From Streptomyces sp. WMMC940 (GTDB lineage: Bacteria > Actinomycetota > Actinomycetes > Streptomycetales > Streptomycetaceae), in assembly GCF_027460265.1 (NCBI RefSeq), contig NZ_JAPZBC010000001.1:1178001-1242000 (forward strand): a stretch of DNA of 64,000 nucleotides. The letters are read 5' to 3'. The position numbers were made by a program, and so were the translations under genes. The notes under the pieces were generated by a model that saw nothing but the letters and a program-made list of their open reading frames with translations, was not told where the DNA came from and ran no database searches. Positions 52,712 through 61,911 of the stretch are shown here, one piece after another. Numbering within the stretch: position 1 is the stretch's first letter; every line of letters begins with the position of its first letter.

Positions 52712-53023
52712 TCAGCCCTTCGGCTCGCCGAACAGCTCCACCGCGTTCCGTACGTTCGTCAGTCCGGCCGCCAGTGCGCTGACCGAGCCGACCGCTCCGG
52801 CGATCAGCAGCAGGGACCGGCGGAGCCGCCGGATCTCCGGCACGCCGCTCAGCGCCATCGCGTCCATGGCCGCGAGTTCGTCCTCCGCGATGCCGCGGTC
52901 GGCGAACTCGGCCGGATGTGCGGCGAGTTCGCGTCGGAGCCGGGCGACGGCGGCACGCAGCTCCGTCACCCTCGGGTCCTCGCCGCTCCGTTTCTCCCGT
53001 GTCCGCCCCACACTCCGCAACAC
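52712..53023 (-). CDS. DUF5955-like small protein
   Basis: A 103-residue protein. A charged helical part with VTELRAAVARLRRELAAHPA and IAEDELAAMDAMALSG leads to a basic segment VPEIRRLRRSLLLIAGAVGS and a weakly hydrophobic end (ALAAGLTNVRNAVELFG). This is the look of the DUF5955 family, a name given from memory. GTG at 53023 is decided by GGAGG about 5 nt upstream; the frame is open further but carries Arg/Pro-rich filler. The protein may lie against the membrane. The 283 nt to the next gene hold no identifiable gene. Confidence 0.8.
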   Translation of the reverse strand: MLRSVGRTREKRSGEDPRVTELRAAVARLRRELAAHPAEFADRGIAEDELAAMDAMALSGVPEIRRLRRSLLLIAGAVGSVSALAAGLTNVRNAVELFGEPKG

Positions 53024-53306
53024 AAGCCCTCCCCTTCGCACGTCGTCGTGCTGCCCGGTGAACGATCCGCCGGACGGTGGTCGAACTCCTGGGGTCGCGG
53101 GCCAGTCAACGCCATTCCGTAGGCACTCCGCCACTCCGTGGTACGAAATCCAGCTCGACGTGTCCACTTTTCCCGCGACTCGGACCCGCAGGGCGCGGCA
53201 CCGGCTGCCCGTGCGGCCCGCCCGCCGGCGCCGCGGGGCGAGGCGGGACCGTCCGCCGGGCCGGGTCGTCACGCCACGGCGTCGCCTGATGGGGTAAGCA
53301 GGGTGC

Positions 53307-53918
53307 ATGGCTCACACTTCAGACAAACCGCAGGTCGCGGGACTGGTGCTGGCAGCAGGCGGCGGACGCCGGCTGGGCGGGCGCCCGAAGGCGATGCTGG
53401 AGCACCGAGGACGCCCCCTGGTGGAGAACGCGGTGCGGGTCCTGCGGGCGGGCGGCTGCCGATCCGTGCACGTGGTGCTGGGCGCGGCGGCGGAGGAGGT
53501 GACGAGACGGGCCGACCTGGCCGGCTGCGTCGTGGCCGTGAACCCGGACTGGGAGGAGGGGATGGGCTCCTCGTTGCGCGTGGGCCTGGCGTCGCTCGCC
53601 GCGGGGGGCGGGGGGCAGGACGCGGCCCTGGTGTCGCTCGTGGACCAGCCCGGCATCGGGGCGGCGGCCGTGGCCCGGGTCGTGGCGGCGTGCGACTCGC
53701 CGTCCGCGCTGGTGTCGGCGGCGTACGACGGACGCCGGGGCCATCCGGTGCTGTTCGGCGCCCGGCGCTGGGAGGCGGTGGCGGCGCGCGCCTCGGGCGA
53801 CCGCGGCGCCAGGGACTATCTGGCGGAGCACGAGGCGGAGATCGCGCTCGTCGAGTGCGGGGACGTGGCGGAGGCGTACGACATCGACACGCCGGAGGAT
53901 CTGGCGCACCTCGATTGA
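53307..53918 (+). CDS. MobA/MocA-like nucleotidyltransferase
   Basis: A 203-residue NTP-transferase-like protein. The nucleotide-binding loop is LVLAAGGGRRLGGRPKAML at residues 13-31, followed by VVLGAAAEEV. The metal-binding part is LVSLVDQPGIG near residue 112 and the end is EAYDIDTPEDLAHL, typical of molybdenum cofactor cytidylyl-/guanylyltransferases of the MocA type. Such proteins often serve xanthine dehydrogenases. Its place between allR and malate synthase fits purine catabolism, since xanthine dehydrogenase leads to urate and allantoin, but no molybdoenzyme is encoded in the window. Confidence 0.85.
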   Translation: MAHTSDKPQVAGLVLAAGGGRRLGGRPKAMLEHRGRPLVENAVRVLRAGGCRSVHVVLGAAAEEVTRRADLAGCVVAVNPDWEEGMGSSLRVGLASLAAGGGGQDAALVSLVDQPGIGAAAVARVVAACDSPSALVSAAYDGRRGHPVLFGARRWEAVAARASGDRGARDYLAEHEAEIALVECGDVAEAYDIDTPEDLAHLD

Positions 53919-54046
53919 GCCGGAGGGCGTCGGGCACCCGGGACGCGGCACGCCGCCACCGTCCCGCCGCCTCGCGGGCGGCGCAATCCGGAGCACGCGC
54001 CCCGGCGCGGGACCCGGCGCGGCGGCGTCGCGTCATGTGAGGAGCC

Positions 54047-54061
54047 TGGCACCGAGCGCCA
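54047..54061. promoter_or_regulatory. 6-3-6 palindrome upstream of malate synthase (distal copy)
   Basis: TGGCACCGAGCGCCA, one mismatch from perfect symmetry, inside an 18-bp segment (54045-54062) that recurs at 54184-54201. Geometry (6-bp arms, 3-bp centre) and the CAC/GTG inner triplets match the TTCCACAAAGTGGAA site beside the IclR gene. Confidence 0.5.
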
Positions 54062-54065
54062 CGAT

Positions 54066-54090
54066 ATGTCGACCAGAAGAATCTCGACAT
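54066..54090. promoter_or_regulatory. Inverted repeat ATGTCGA/TCGACAT before the malate synthase promoter
   Basis: Perfect 7-bp arms at 54066-54072 and 54084-54090 flank 11 bases, ending 10 bp before the -35 box. It is unlike the 6-3-6 palindromes around it and may bind a different protein. Confidence 0.4.
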
Positions 54091-54100
54091 CAACAAACCA

Positions 54101-54129
54101 TTGAACTTCCACCATGCGGTAACTACTAT
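54101..54129 (+). promoter_or_regulatory. Malate synthase promoter with an embedded operator-like site
   Basis: TTGAAC (54101-54106) and TACTAT (54124-54129) are separated by 17 bp. The spacer begins TTCCACCATGCGGTAA, whose left arm and spacing match the perfect palindrome beside the IclR gene. A repressor here would cover both boxes. The leader to ATG 54260 is about 125 nt. Confidence 0.6.
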
Positions 54130-54185
54130 CCACTGATCAGAAGCGCCCGACCCGCGAACGGCGCCCCCGGCAGCACCGCAGCAGC

Positions 54186-54200
54186 CCTGGCACCGAGTGC
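54186..54200. promoter_or_regulatory. 6-3-6 palindrome downstream of the malate synthase promoter
   Basis: TGGCACCGAGTGCCA is perfectly symmetric outside its 3-bp centre. It lies about 50 bp past the predicted transcription start and 60 nt before the ATG, forming with the distal copy a pair about 139 bp apart that could support looping. Confidence 0.5.
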
Positions 54201-54259
54201 CACCCCACTGTGCTCCGCAGCCACCCGCCCGTGAAGCTCGCTGAAGGAAGTGACAGCTC

Positions 54260-55882
<1,623 letters not shown>

Positions 55883-55896
55883 CCGCGCGTCGTTCA

Positions 55897-55942
55897 CGGC
55901 CCGCCGCCCCCGGCACCGCACAGCGCCGGGGTCGGCGGGCCG
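55897..55942 (+). terminator. Hairpin after malate synthase
   Basis: Eighteen-base arms (55897-55914 and 55925-55942), CGGCCCGCCGCCCCCGGC with its complement, pair with one mismatch around a 10-nt loop, starting 15 nt after the stop. The rest of the 455-nt gap to the phosphatase gene (to 56337) is GC-rich and shows no gene I can support. Confidence 0.75.
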
Positions 55943-56337
55943 TCGGCGTCGCGTTCCCGTCGCCCGCCGCAGCGGTGACGACGGCGTGACCGGAACCACA
56001 CCGTACGCCGGACAAGGCCCGGAACACTCCCCAAGGGTTGGCCGGTCACCTATGCGTGGTATCGGAGGGGCAGTGTCCCCGGGCCCCACCCATCCCCGGG
56101 GAAGAGCGTTCGGCTGAAGCCCCACGGAGCCCCCACCGAGAGGCGACCACCCTCCGCAGCCCCCGGACGGCCCCGGTCGGTCCCCCCGCCTGCCGGGGCC
56201 TTTCCCCGGACCGGCACCTGCGGCCGATCGCCCGGGACGGGACGCGGGCCCGCCGCACGGCGACGCGCCCGGCCGCACCTCCGCCGCGCCCGGCGAGGCG
56301 CACCCCGGGCGGACACGACCGGCACGATAATTCCGCT

Positions 56338-56943
56338 GTGCTCCCTTCCCCTTCCGCGCCGGCCCCGGAACGGGTGGTCCGGCCCTTTCGCGTGCTCGTC
56401 GTCTGCACGGGCAATCTGCACCGCTCGCCGCTGGCGGAACGCCTGCTGAGAGCCAGACTCGCCGCCTCGCCCGGGATGTTCGAGGTGAGCAGCGCCGGCA
56501 CCGCCGGCACCACCGGCACCCCCATGGACCCCTTCGCCGCGTCCCTCCTGGCCGAGCTCGGCGGCGATCCGCGCGACGCCTTCGCCCGCCGGCTGACCAC
56601 GGCCCATGTGGAGGACTCCGACCTCGTCCTGGGCGCCGCCGCGGAGCATCGCGAGGCGGTCGTGCGGCTCTCCCCGCTGTGGGCACTCCAGCGTGCCTTC
56701 ACCCTGCGGGAGTTCGCCCGGCTACTGAGGCCGGAGGACGCCGCGGGCGTCGCGGATCCCGCCGTGCGGGCCGCCGCGCTGGTCGGCGGAGCCGCGGCAC
56801 GGCGGGGGAACACGGGCGGGGCGGACGACGACGACGTGGCCGATCCGCACGGGGCTCCCCCGGAGACGGCCCGGGAGGTGGCCCGGCGGATCGCCGAGCC
56901 GGTGGAACGCATCGCCGCGGCCGTGCTGGCCGCGCCGCGCTGA
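56338..56943 (+). CDS. Low-molecular-weight protein-tyrosine phosphatase
   Basis: A 201-residue phosphatase. The P-loop is VVCTGNLHRSPLAERLL with nucleophile Cys23 and Arg29 (C-x5-R-S). The general-acid aspartate is probably in VADPHGAP near the end, and the protein is longer than the usual 150 residues because of a Gly/Asp-rich stretch before it. Such Wzb-like enzymes regulate exopolysaccharide assembly, which fits the genes to the right. GTG at 56338 has GATAAT six bases upstream and no ribosome site, so the transcript is probably leaderless. Confidence 0.88.
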   Translation: MLPSPSAPAPERVVRPFRVLVVCTGNLHRSPLAERLLRARLAASPGMFEVSSAGTAGTTGTPMDPFAASLLAELGGDPRDAFARRLTTAHVEDSDLVLGAAAEHREAVVRLSPLWALQRAFTLREFARLLRPEDAAGVADPAVRAAALVGGAAARRGNTGGADDDDVADPHGAPPETAREVARRIAEPVERIAAAVLAAPR

Positions 56944-57082
56944 GCGGGAGCACCCGCGCCGGCCGCCCGCCGCGGGTGGTCCCTCCCGCACACCGGCGTC
57001 CGTGCCCGCCGGGCCGCGGACTGCATCAGCCCGACCACGCGCGAGTGCGGTGGACTGCCCGCGCCCCGGGAGGACCGGCGGC

Positions 57083-58900
57083 TCAGCCTCCGCAGGGACG
57101 GGGTGGCCGCGCCGTGACCCGCAGGGGCTGGACGAGCCGCTGGTGCAACAGCGTCGGGGGACGGTCCGAGGGACGTTCCACGAGTTCCAGGACGAGGGTG
57201 CGCGTGGCGCCGCGGGGCAGCTCCATGTCGACGGTGTAGACCGGGTGGCCGCGTTCGGTCAGCTGGTTCAGCATGGCCGGCCGGCCGTCCACGGTCGCCC
57301 TTTCCAGCCGTGCCCCCTCGGTCGCGTAGTACGAGACCAGCAGCCGGTTGTCGCCGGGCCGGGTCCTGTAGGGCGGGCTGTCCACCCGCTGGGTGACGTA
57401 GGCGGGCAGACCCGAGCCAGGCGCCCTGTTCGTCAGCGACGCGGTCACGGTCACCTCGCGTCCGGCCTCCGTGCACCGTCCGGCGGTCCAGTCCAGGCGC
57501 CGGTCCAGGTAGTAGTCGAGTTTGGTACCGGCCGCATTGTTGACGACCAGTCCGGCGAACGGGGCGGGGCCGTCGGGCAGGACGCCCCCGAAGGGGTGCG
57601 CCGCCAGCTCGCGCTGCTCGGCCGGATGGGCACTCCACACCTTGACCCGCCCCTCCCGCAGCTGGCCCCGCAGCGCCGCGAAGAGCGCGGAGCGTCGCGC
57701 CGGGTCGCCGGCACCGCCCAGGAGCACCTCGGAGGTGGCGCGGGCGACGTCGAGGAAGTACGCCTTCCGCTCGGCGGTGTCGGGGAAGGCCGCGTAGCTG
57801 GTCCGCTCGGTCAGGTCCACCACGTTGGCGGCGGTGACGGCGGTCCCGTCGGGGAGCCTGGCGGGGCCCGCGGCGGCGAGCAGCCCCGCCAGCGCGCCGG
57901 GGTCGAGGGCGAACGCGCCGTCCAGCCGCCGGCCGCTGTGCTCCCGCCACATGGCGGTCCAGATCCGTGCCGCGTACGGGAAGTGCGGACTGACGTTGGA
58001 GTTGACCCAGACACCGGTGGGCGCGTGGCGGCCGTACATCGCGGTGTACTCGGCGCCCAGGTCGACGGACGCACGGACCTCCGCCAACTCGCTGTCGTTG
58101 CCGAAGCGTTCGAATCCCAGACGGCCGCGGTCCGCGGTGAGGATCGCGAAGGCGCCGGGCAGTCCGCCGGTGCCGCGCGCCTCCGCCGTGTTCTCGAAGA
58201 CCACCAGGTACCGTCGCGGGCTCTTCTCGCCGAGCATGGACGGCATCACCCGCGCCGCGGCCGCGGCCTCGACCGTGGCGGGGACGAGGCGGTCGAGCTG
58301 ATCGGCGAGCAGGGCCCTGGCCCGGTCGGCGGCCGGCAGCCAGGTGCTGCGGGGCAGCCCGGCCACGTCGGCGCGCACGTCGGAGGCGCTGCGCGCCGCC
58401 TCGTGGAGGGCGGGAGCGGCACGGCGCAGTGCGGAGAGATCGAGATGACCGCCGTCCGCCCCGGCGCCGGCGACGAGTTCGCCGGCGGTGTCCGCGAGGG
58501 GCGAGAGCACGTCGCGGGTCAGCCGGTCGGCCGCCTCCGCCGCGCCGCGTACGGTGCGGACGGGACCACCGAGGACGGGCAGGTGCGCCGCGGCGTACCA
58601 GGCCGGCCCGGTGGTGAGGCGGTGCGCCCCGGCCGCCCGGTCGGCGGCCTCGCGCACGGCGCCCTCCGGGGTGCTCGTCGTCGGCGCGCCCGCCGCGGCC
58701 GGGCCGCGCAGTGATTCCAGGCTCCGCTGGGCGGCCAGCAGTTCGTGGCGGGCGAGCACGCCGGTGACGGCGATCCAGACGGCGCCGGCCAGAAGCAGCC
58801 CCGCGGCGGCGCACATCGAGGCCGCGGCGGGCCGGCGGCGGCACCAGCGCACCGCCCTGTCCGCGACGCGGGTCGCGAAGCCTTGTTCCGGACGCGGCAT
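57083..58900 (-). CDS. DUF4012 membrane-anchored protein
   Basis: A 605-residue protein with one N-terminal transmembrane helix (about 30-50, AGLLLAGAVWIAVTGVL) and a large extracytoplasmic part. MLGEKSPRRYLVVFENTAE, RGTGGLPGAFAILTADRG and LDPGALAGLLAAAGPARLPDG are the conserved core of DUF4012. ERTSYAAFPDTAERKAYFLD and VVNNAAGTKLDYYLDRRL come later. The family is linked to actinobacterial polysaccharide clusters and has LytR/CpsA-like order but unknown activity. ATG at 58900 is chosen because GGAGG lies 7 nt upstream. It follows the sugar transferase on the same strand by 42 nt. Confidence 0.9.
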   Translation of the reverse strand: MPRPEQGFATRVADRAVRWCRRRPAAASMCAAAGLLLAGAVWIAVTGVLARHELLAAQRSLESLRGPAAAGAPTTSTPEGAVREAADRAAGAHRLTTGPAWYAAAHLPVLGGPVRTVRGAAEAADRLTRDVLSPLADTAGELVAGAGADGGHLDLSALRRAAPALHEAARSASDVRADVAGLPRSTWLPAADRARALLADQLDRLVPATVEAAAAARVMPSMLGEKSPRRYLVVFENTAEARGTGGLPGAFAILTADRGRLGFERFGNDSELAEVRASVDLGAEYTAMYGRHAPTGVWVNSNVSPHFPYAARIWTAMWREHSGRRLDGAFALDPGALAGLLAAAGPARLPDGTAVTAANVVDLTERTSYAAFPDTAERKAYFLDVARATSEVLLGGAGDPARRSALFAALRGQLREGRVKVWSAHPAEQRELAAHPFGGVLPDGPAPFAGLVVNNAAGTKLDYYLDRRLDWTAGRCTEAGREVTVTASLTNRAPGSGLPAYVTQRVDSPPYRTRPGDNRLLVSYYATEGARLERATVDGRPAMLNQLTERGHPVYTVDMELPRGATRTLVLELVERPSDRPPTLLHQRLVQPLRVTARPPRPCGG

Positions 58901-58942
58901 GCGCGTCTCCCTCCGTCGGGCAGCGGTGCGTCGCACGCCGCG

Positions 58943-59644
58943 TCAGTAGGCGCCGTCGCCGCGCGCGACGGCGGGCAGCGTGCGCACGAGGATCTTCAGG
59001 TCCATGCGGATCGACCAGGCACGCACGTACTCCAGGTCGAGGCGGAGGGCCTCCTCCCAGCCGAGGTCGGACCGTCCGCCGATCTGCCACAGGCCGGTGA
59101 GGCCCGGCCGGACCAGCAGCCGGCGCCGGGCCTCCTCGGTGAACGCGGAGTCCCGGACCGGCAACGGCCGTGGACCGACCAGCGACATCTGGCCCATCAG
59201 CACGTTGACCAGTTGCGGCAGTTCGTCCAGGGACCAGCGGCGCAGCCAGCGGCCTGTCGTGGTGACCCGGGGGTCCTCGCGGATCTTGAACAGATGTCCG
59301 TCGGACTCGTTCCGGGCGTCGAGCCCGGCCCTCATCCGTTCCGCCCCGACGTGCATGGTGCGGAGCTTCAGCACCTCGAACTCCCTGCCGTGCCGGCCCG
59401 TGCGCTTCTGCCGGAACAGGACCGGACCCGGGGAGTCCGCCTTCACCGCGACGGCCGCCGCGAGGAGCAGCGGCGCGAGCAGGAGGAGCAGGGCGGCGGC
59501 CCCCACGAGGTCGATGGTCCGCTTGACGGCGAGACGTCCGCGCCTCGGCCGAGCGGGACCGTGCCCGGCCGTCACTGCGACGGGCGAGGCCACCCCACCG
59601 TCCTCTTCAACTGAACGAGGGAAAGTTGCCCATCGCGGAGGCAT
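58943..59644 (-). CDS. Polyprenyl-phosphate sugar-1-phosphate transferase
   Basis: A 233-residue initiating transferase (WcaJ/WbaP catalytic-domain type). One membrane-reentrant helix (about 44-66) precedes the catalytic part. GPVLFRQKRTGRHGREFEVL, KLRTMHVGAERM, WSLDELPQLVNVLMGQMSLV, GPRPLPVRD and RPGLTGLWQIGGRSDLGWEE are all standard. It moves a sugar phosphate from a UDP-sugar to undecaprenyl phosphate and so starts each repeating unit. ATG at 59644 has AGGTGA 6 nt before it. It is divergent from the UXS-like gene with an AT-richer 131-nt space holding both promoters. Confidence 0.95.
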   Translation of the reverse strand: MPPRWATFPRSVEEDGGVASPVAVTAGHGPARPRRGRLAVKRTIDLVGAAALLLLLAPLLLAAAVAVKADSPGPVLFRQKRTGRHGREFEVLKLRTMHVGAERMRAGLDARNESDGHLFKIREDPRVTTTGRWLRRWSLDELPQLVNVLMGQMSLVGPRPLPVRDSAFTEEARRRLLVRPGLTGLWQIGGRSDLGWEEALRLDLEYVRAWSIRMDLKILVRTLPAVARGDGAY

Positions 59645-59775
59645 ATTCAGTCACCTAACGTCTCGAATAGTCGATAACCGACAAATAGATGCAAACACGA
59701 TGTCGGGGCAGGCCTCGGCAATGACACATCACCTTGCCGCCGTCGACCCGCGACGCGGCGGTCGAGAGGACCTTC

Positions 59776-60774
59776 ATGCGTGCTGTAGTGACGGGTGGGG
59801 CCGGGTTCATCGGCTCCCATCTGTGCGAGCGCCTGCTCGCCGCAGACCACTCCGTGCTGTGCGTGGACAATCTCGTGACGTCCAGCGAGGACACCGTCGC
59901 CCATCTGATGGGAGACCCGCGCTTCCGGTTCGACTGCCGGGACGTCACCGCGGGCCTGAGCGTGAGCGGACCGGTGGACGCCGTGTTCCACCTGGCCTCG
60001 CCCGCCTCGCCCGCGGACTACCTGAGGCTGCCCCTGGAGACGCTGCGCGTGGGGTCGGCCGGCACATGGCACGCACTCGACCTGGCCGCCGCCAAGGGCG
60101 CCCGGTTCCTGCTGACCTCCACCTCGGAGTCGTACGGAGACCCCCGGGTGCACCCGCAGCCGGAGAGCTACTGGGGCAACGTCAACCCGGTGGGCCCGCG
60201 CTCGGTGTACGACGAGGCGAAGCGCTTCGGCGAGGCCCTGACGATGGCGTACCGCAGGGACCGCGGCGTCGACGCCAAGATCGTGCGCATCTTCAACACC
60301 TTCGGGCCCAGGATGCGCCCGGACGACGGCCGGGCGATCCCCACGTTCATCCGCCAGGCACTGCGGGGAGAGCCGATCACGGTCACCGGGGACGGCAGCC
60401 AGACCCGGTCGCTGTGCTACGTGGACGACCTGGTCGAAGGGCTGATGCGGATGATCGGGAGCAGCCACGGGGGCCCGGTCAACCTCGGCAACCCGCACGA
60501 GATCACGATGCTCGAACTGGCCCAGTGGATCAGCAAGCTCACCGAGTCCCCGTCCGAGATCGTGCTGGTCCCCCGGCCGCAGGACGACCCCGGCAAGCGC
60601 CGTCCGGCCATCGACCTGGCCCGCGAACTGCTGGACTGGAATCCCACGACACCGGTGGAGCACGGGCTCCGGGAGACCATCAAGGACTTCCGCCGCCGGA
60701 TCGACTACGACGACTTCGGCACCGCCCCCCGCCGGCATCCCGTCACCGTGCTGAACGGCACGGCCCGCCGATGA
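59776..60774 (+). CDS. UDP-glucuronate decarboxylase-like NDP-sugar enzyme (UXS type)
   Basis: A 332-residue extended SDR. It has the NAD motif TGGAGFIGSHLCERLL, and segments diagnostic of UDP-xylose synthases: FHLASPASPADY, STSESYGDPRVHPQPESYWG, NVNPVGPRSVYDEAKR (Tyr-x3-Lys), RIFNTFGPRM and RPAIDLARELLDWNP. The expected reaction is UDP-glucuronate to UDP-xylose, supplying a pentose for the polysaccharide; a dTDP-glucose dehydratase would show different residues. ATG at 59776 has GAGAGGA upstream. Its stop overlaps the WecG/TagA start. No UDP-glucose dehydrogenase is visible. Confidence 0.9.
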   Translation: MRAVVTGGAGFIGSHLCERLLAADHSVLCVDNLVTSSEDTVAHLMGDPRFRFDCRDVTAGLSVSGPVDAVFHLASPASPADYLRLPLETLRVGSAGTWHALDLAAAKGARFLLTSTSESYGDPRVHPQPESYWGNVNPVGPRSVYDEAKRFGEALTMAYRRDRGVDAKIVRIFNTFGPRMRPDDGRAIPTFIRQALRGEPITVTGDGSQTRSLCYVDDLVEGLMRMIGSSHGGPVNLGNPHEITMLELAQWISKLTESPSEIVLVPRPQDDPGKRRPAIDLARELLDWNPTTPVEHGLRETIKDFRRRIDYDDFGTAPRRHPVTVLNGTARR

Positions 60775-61697
60775 CGCCGGTCGGCGGCCGGACCGCCACC
60801 GGCACAACGGCCGTTCCCGTGGTCTCGTGCCTCGGCGTTCCCGTCACGGCGCACACCCCTGAGGGCGCGGCCCGCCGGGTGGTGCACCGCGCCCTGCACC
60901 TCCGCGACGCCCGCGAGGCGCACCGGACGGGAGATGCCGGGGGAACCGCCGCCCCCGGGGGGAGCGACGTGCACCTGTGCAACGCCTACACCCTCGCCCT
61001 CGGCGACAGGGACCCGGACCTGCTCAGGACCCTCCGCCAGGCGTTCCTCAACCTCGCCGACGGGCAGCCGGTGGTCTGGGCGAACCAGCTCCTCCACCGG
61101 GGCACGGCGCTGCCACGCAGACGCGTGTACGGACCGGACCTCATGCTGGACGTCCTCTCCATGAGCCAGGGCACCGGGCTGCGGCACTATCTGCTGGGCT
61201 CCACACCGGAGGTGCTGGCCGCGTTGCAGCGCGAGGTGCGGCGGCGCTTCCCCCGTGTCCTGATCGCCGGCGCCTGTTCCCCGCCGTTCCGGTCGCTGAC
61301 CGCCCAGGAGCTGCGGGAACAGGAGGAGGACATCCGCGCCCGCAGGGCCGACATCGTCTGGGTGGGTCTCGGCACCCCCCTGCAGGACCACCGGGCGGCC
61401 GAACTCAGTGCCGCGCTGCCCGTGGTGACGGTGGCGGTGGGCGCGGCGTTCGACTTCATCGCGGGCAACAAGCGGCAGGCACCGGCCTGGATGCAGAACG
61501 GCGGTCTGGAGTGGATGTTCCGGCTGGCCTGCGAGCCGCGCCGGCTGTGGCGGCGCTATCTGTTCGGCAACGCCCGGTTCGTCGGGGGCGTCGTCCGGCA
61601 GGCGGCCCTCCGGACGGCTCCGGAGGCTTCCGCCGCGACCGGGCGGCCGTCGAACGGCGGAACGGCGCTCGTCAGCGGGCGGGAGAGGACGCGTTGA
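60771..61697 (+). CDS. WecG/TagA/CpsF-family glycosyltransferase
   Basis: A 308-residue GT26 enzyme. CNAYTLALGDRDPDLL, LNLADGQPVVWANQLL, RVYGPDLMLDVL, RHYLLGSTPEVLAALQREV and VWVGLGTPLQDHRAAEL are the family blocks, ending WMQNGGLEWMFRLACEPRRL. It would add the second sugar (ManNAc-like in known members) to the lipid carrier. ATG at 60771 overlaps the UXS stop (ATGA). An insert of about 20 residues (AREAHRTGDAGG region) lies ahead of the first block. Confidence 0.92.
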   Translation: MTPVGGRTATGTTAVPVVSCLGVPVTAHTPEGAARRVVHRALHLRDAREAHRTGDAGGTAAPGGSDVHLCNAYTLALGDRDPDLLRTLRQAFLNLADGQPVVWANQLLHRGTALPRRRVYGPDLMLDVLSMSQGTGLRHYLLGSTPEVLAALQREVRRRFPRVLIAGACSPPFRSLTAQELREQEEDIRARRADIVWVGLGTPLQDHRAAELSAALPVVTVAVGAAFDFIAGNKRQAPAWMQNGGLEWMFRLACEPRRLWRRYLFGNARFVGGVVRQAALRTAPEASAATGRPSNGGTALVSGRERTR

Positions 61698-61911
61698 CGG
61701 CTCCGACCGGTGAGGCCCCGGACGTGGACCGCGGGCACGGCGTCCGCCCGCCCGCCCGCGCGCTGCGCATCGTCCTGGCCTGGGCGGCAGCGCGCCGAGC
61801 TGCTGTACGAGGCCGCTGTGAACCGTCGCTGAACCGCCGACGGCCCCGTGCCCCCCGGCCGGTGATCCGCCACGCCCCGCCCGCCCGCTACGGAAGAGAG
61901 CAGCAGAGCGC
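61698..61911 (+). other. Gene-free 214-nt gap in an otherwise tight operon
   Basis: No intact gene fits. A TTG overlapping the WecG stop opens a frame that reads ARALRIVLAWAAARR; after a one-base shift the sequence continues AELLYEAAVNRR and a stop near 61833. This is what a small frameshifted gene would look like, but GC-rich DNA often gives such frames by chance. The remainder is GC-rich leader ending with GGAAGAGAG upstream of the next ATG. Confidence 0.35.

Noticed and set aside
54186..54200. CIRCE-like heat-shock element (GAGTGCCA half)
   Set aside because: Only one half resembles CIRCE; the centre is 3 bases rather than 9, and the downstream gene is malate synthase, not a chaperone.
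55943..56337. Upstream extension of the phosphatase frame to about 56038
   Set aside because: The extension is Arg/Pro-rich without homology-like features, while GTG 56338 sits right after a -10 box and just before the catalytic domain.
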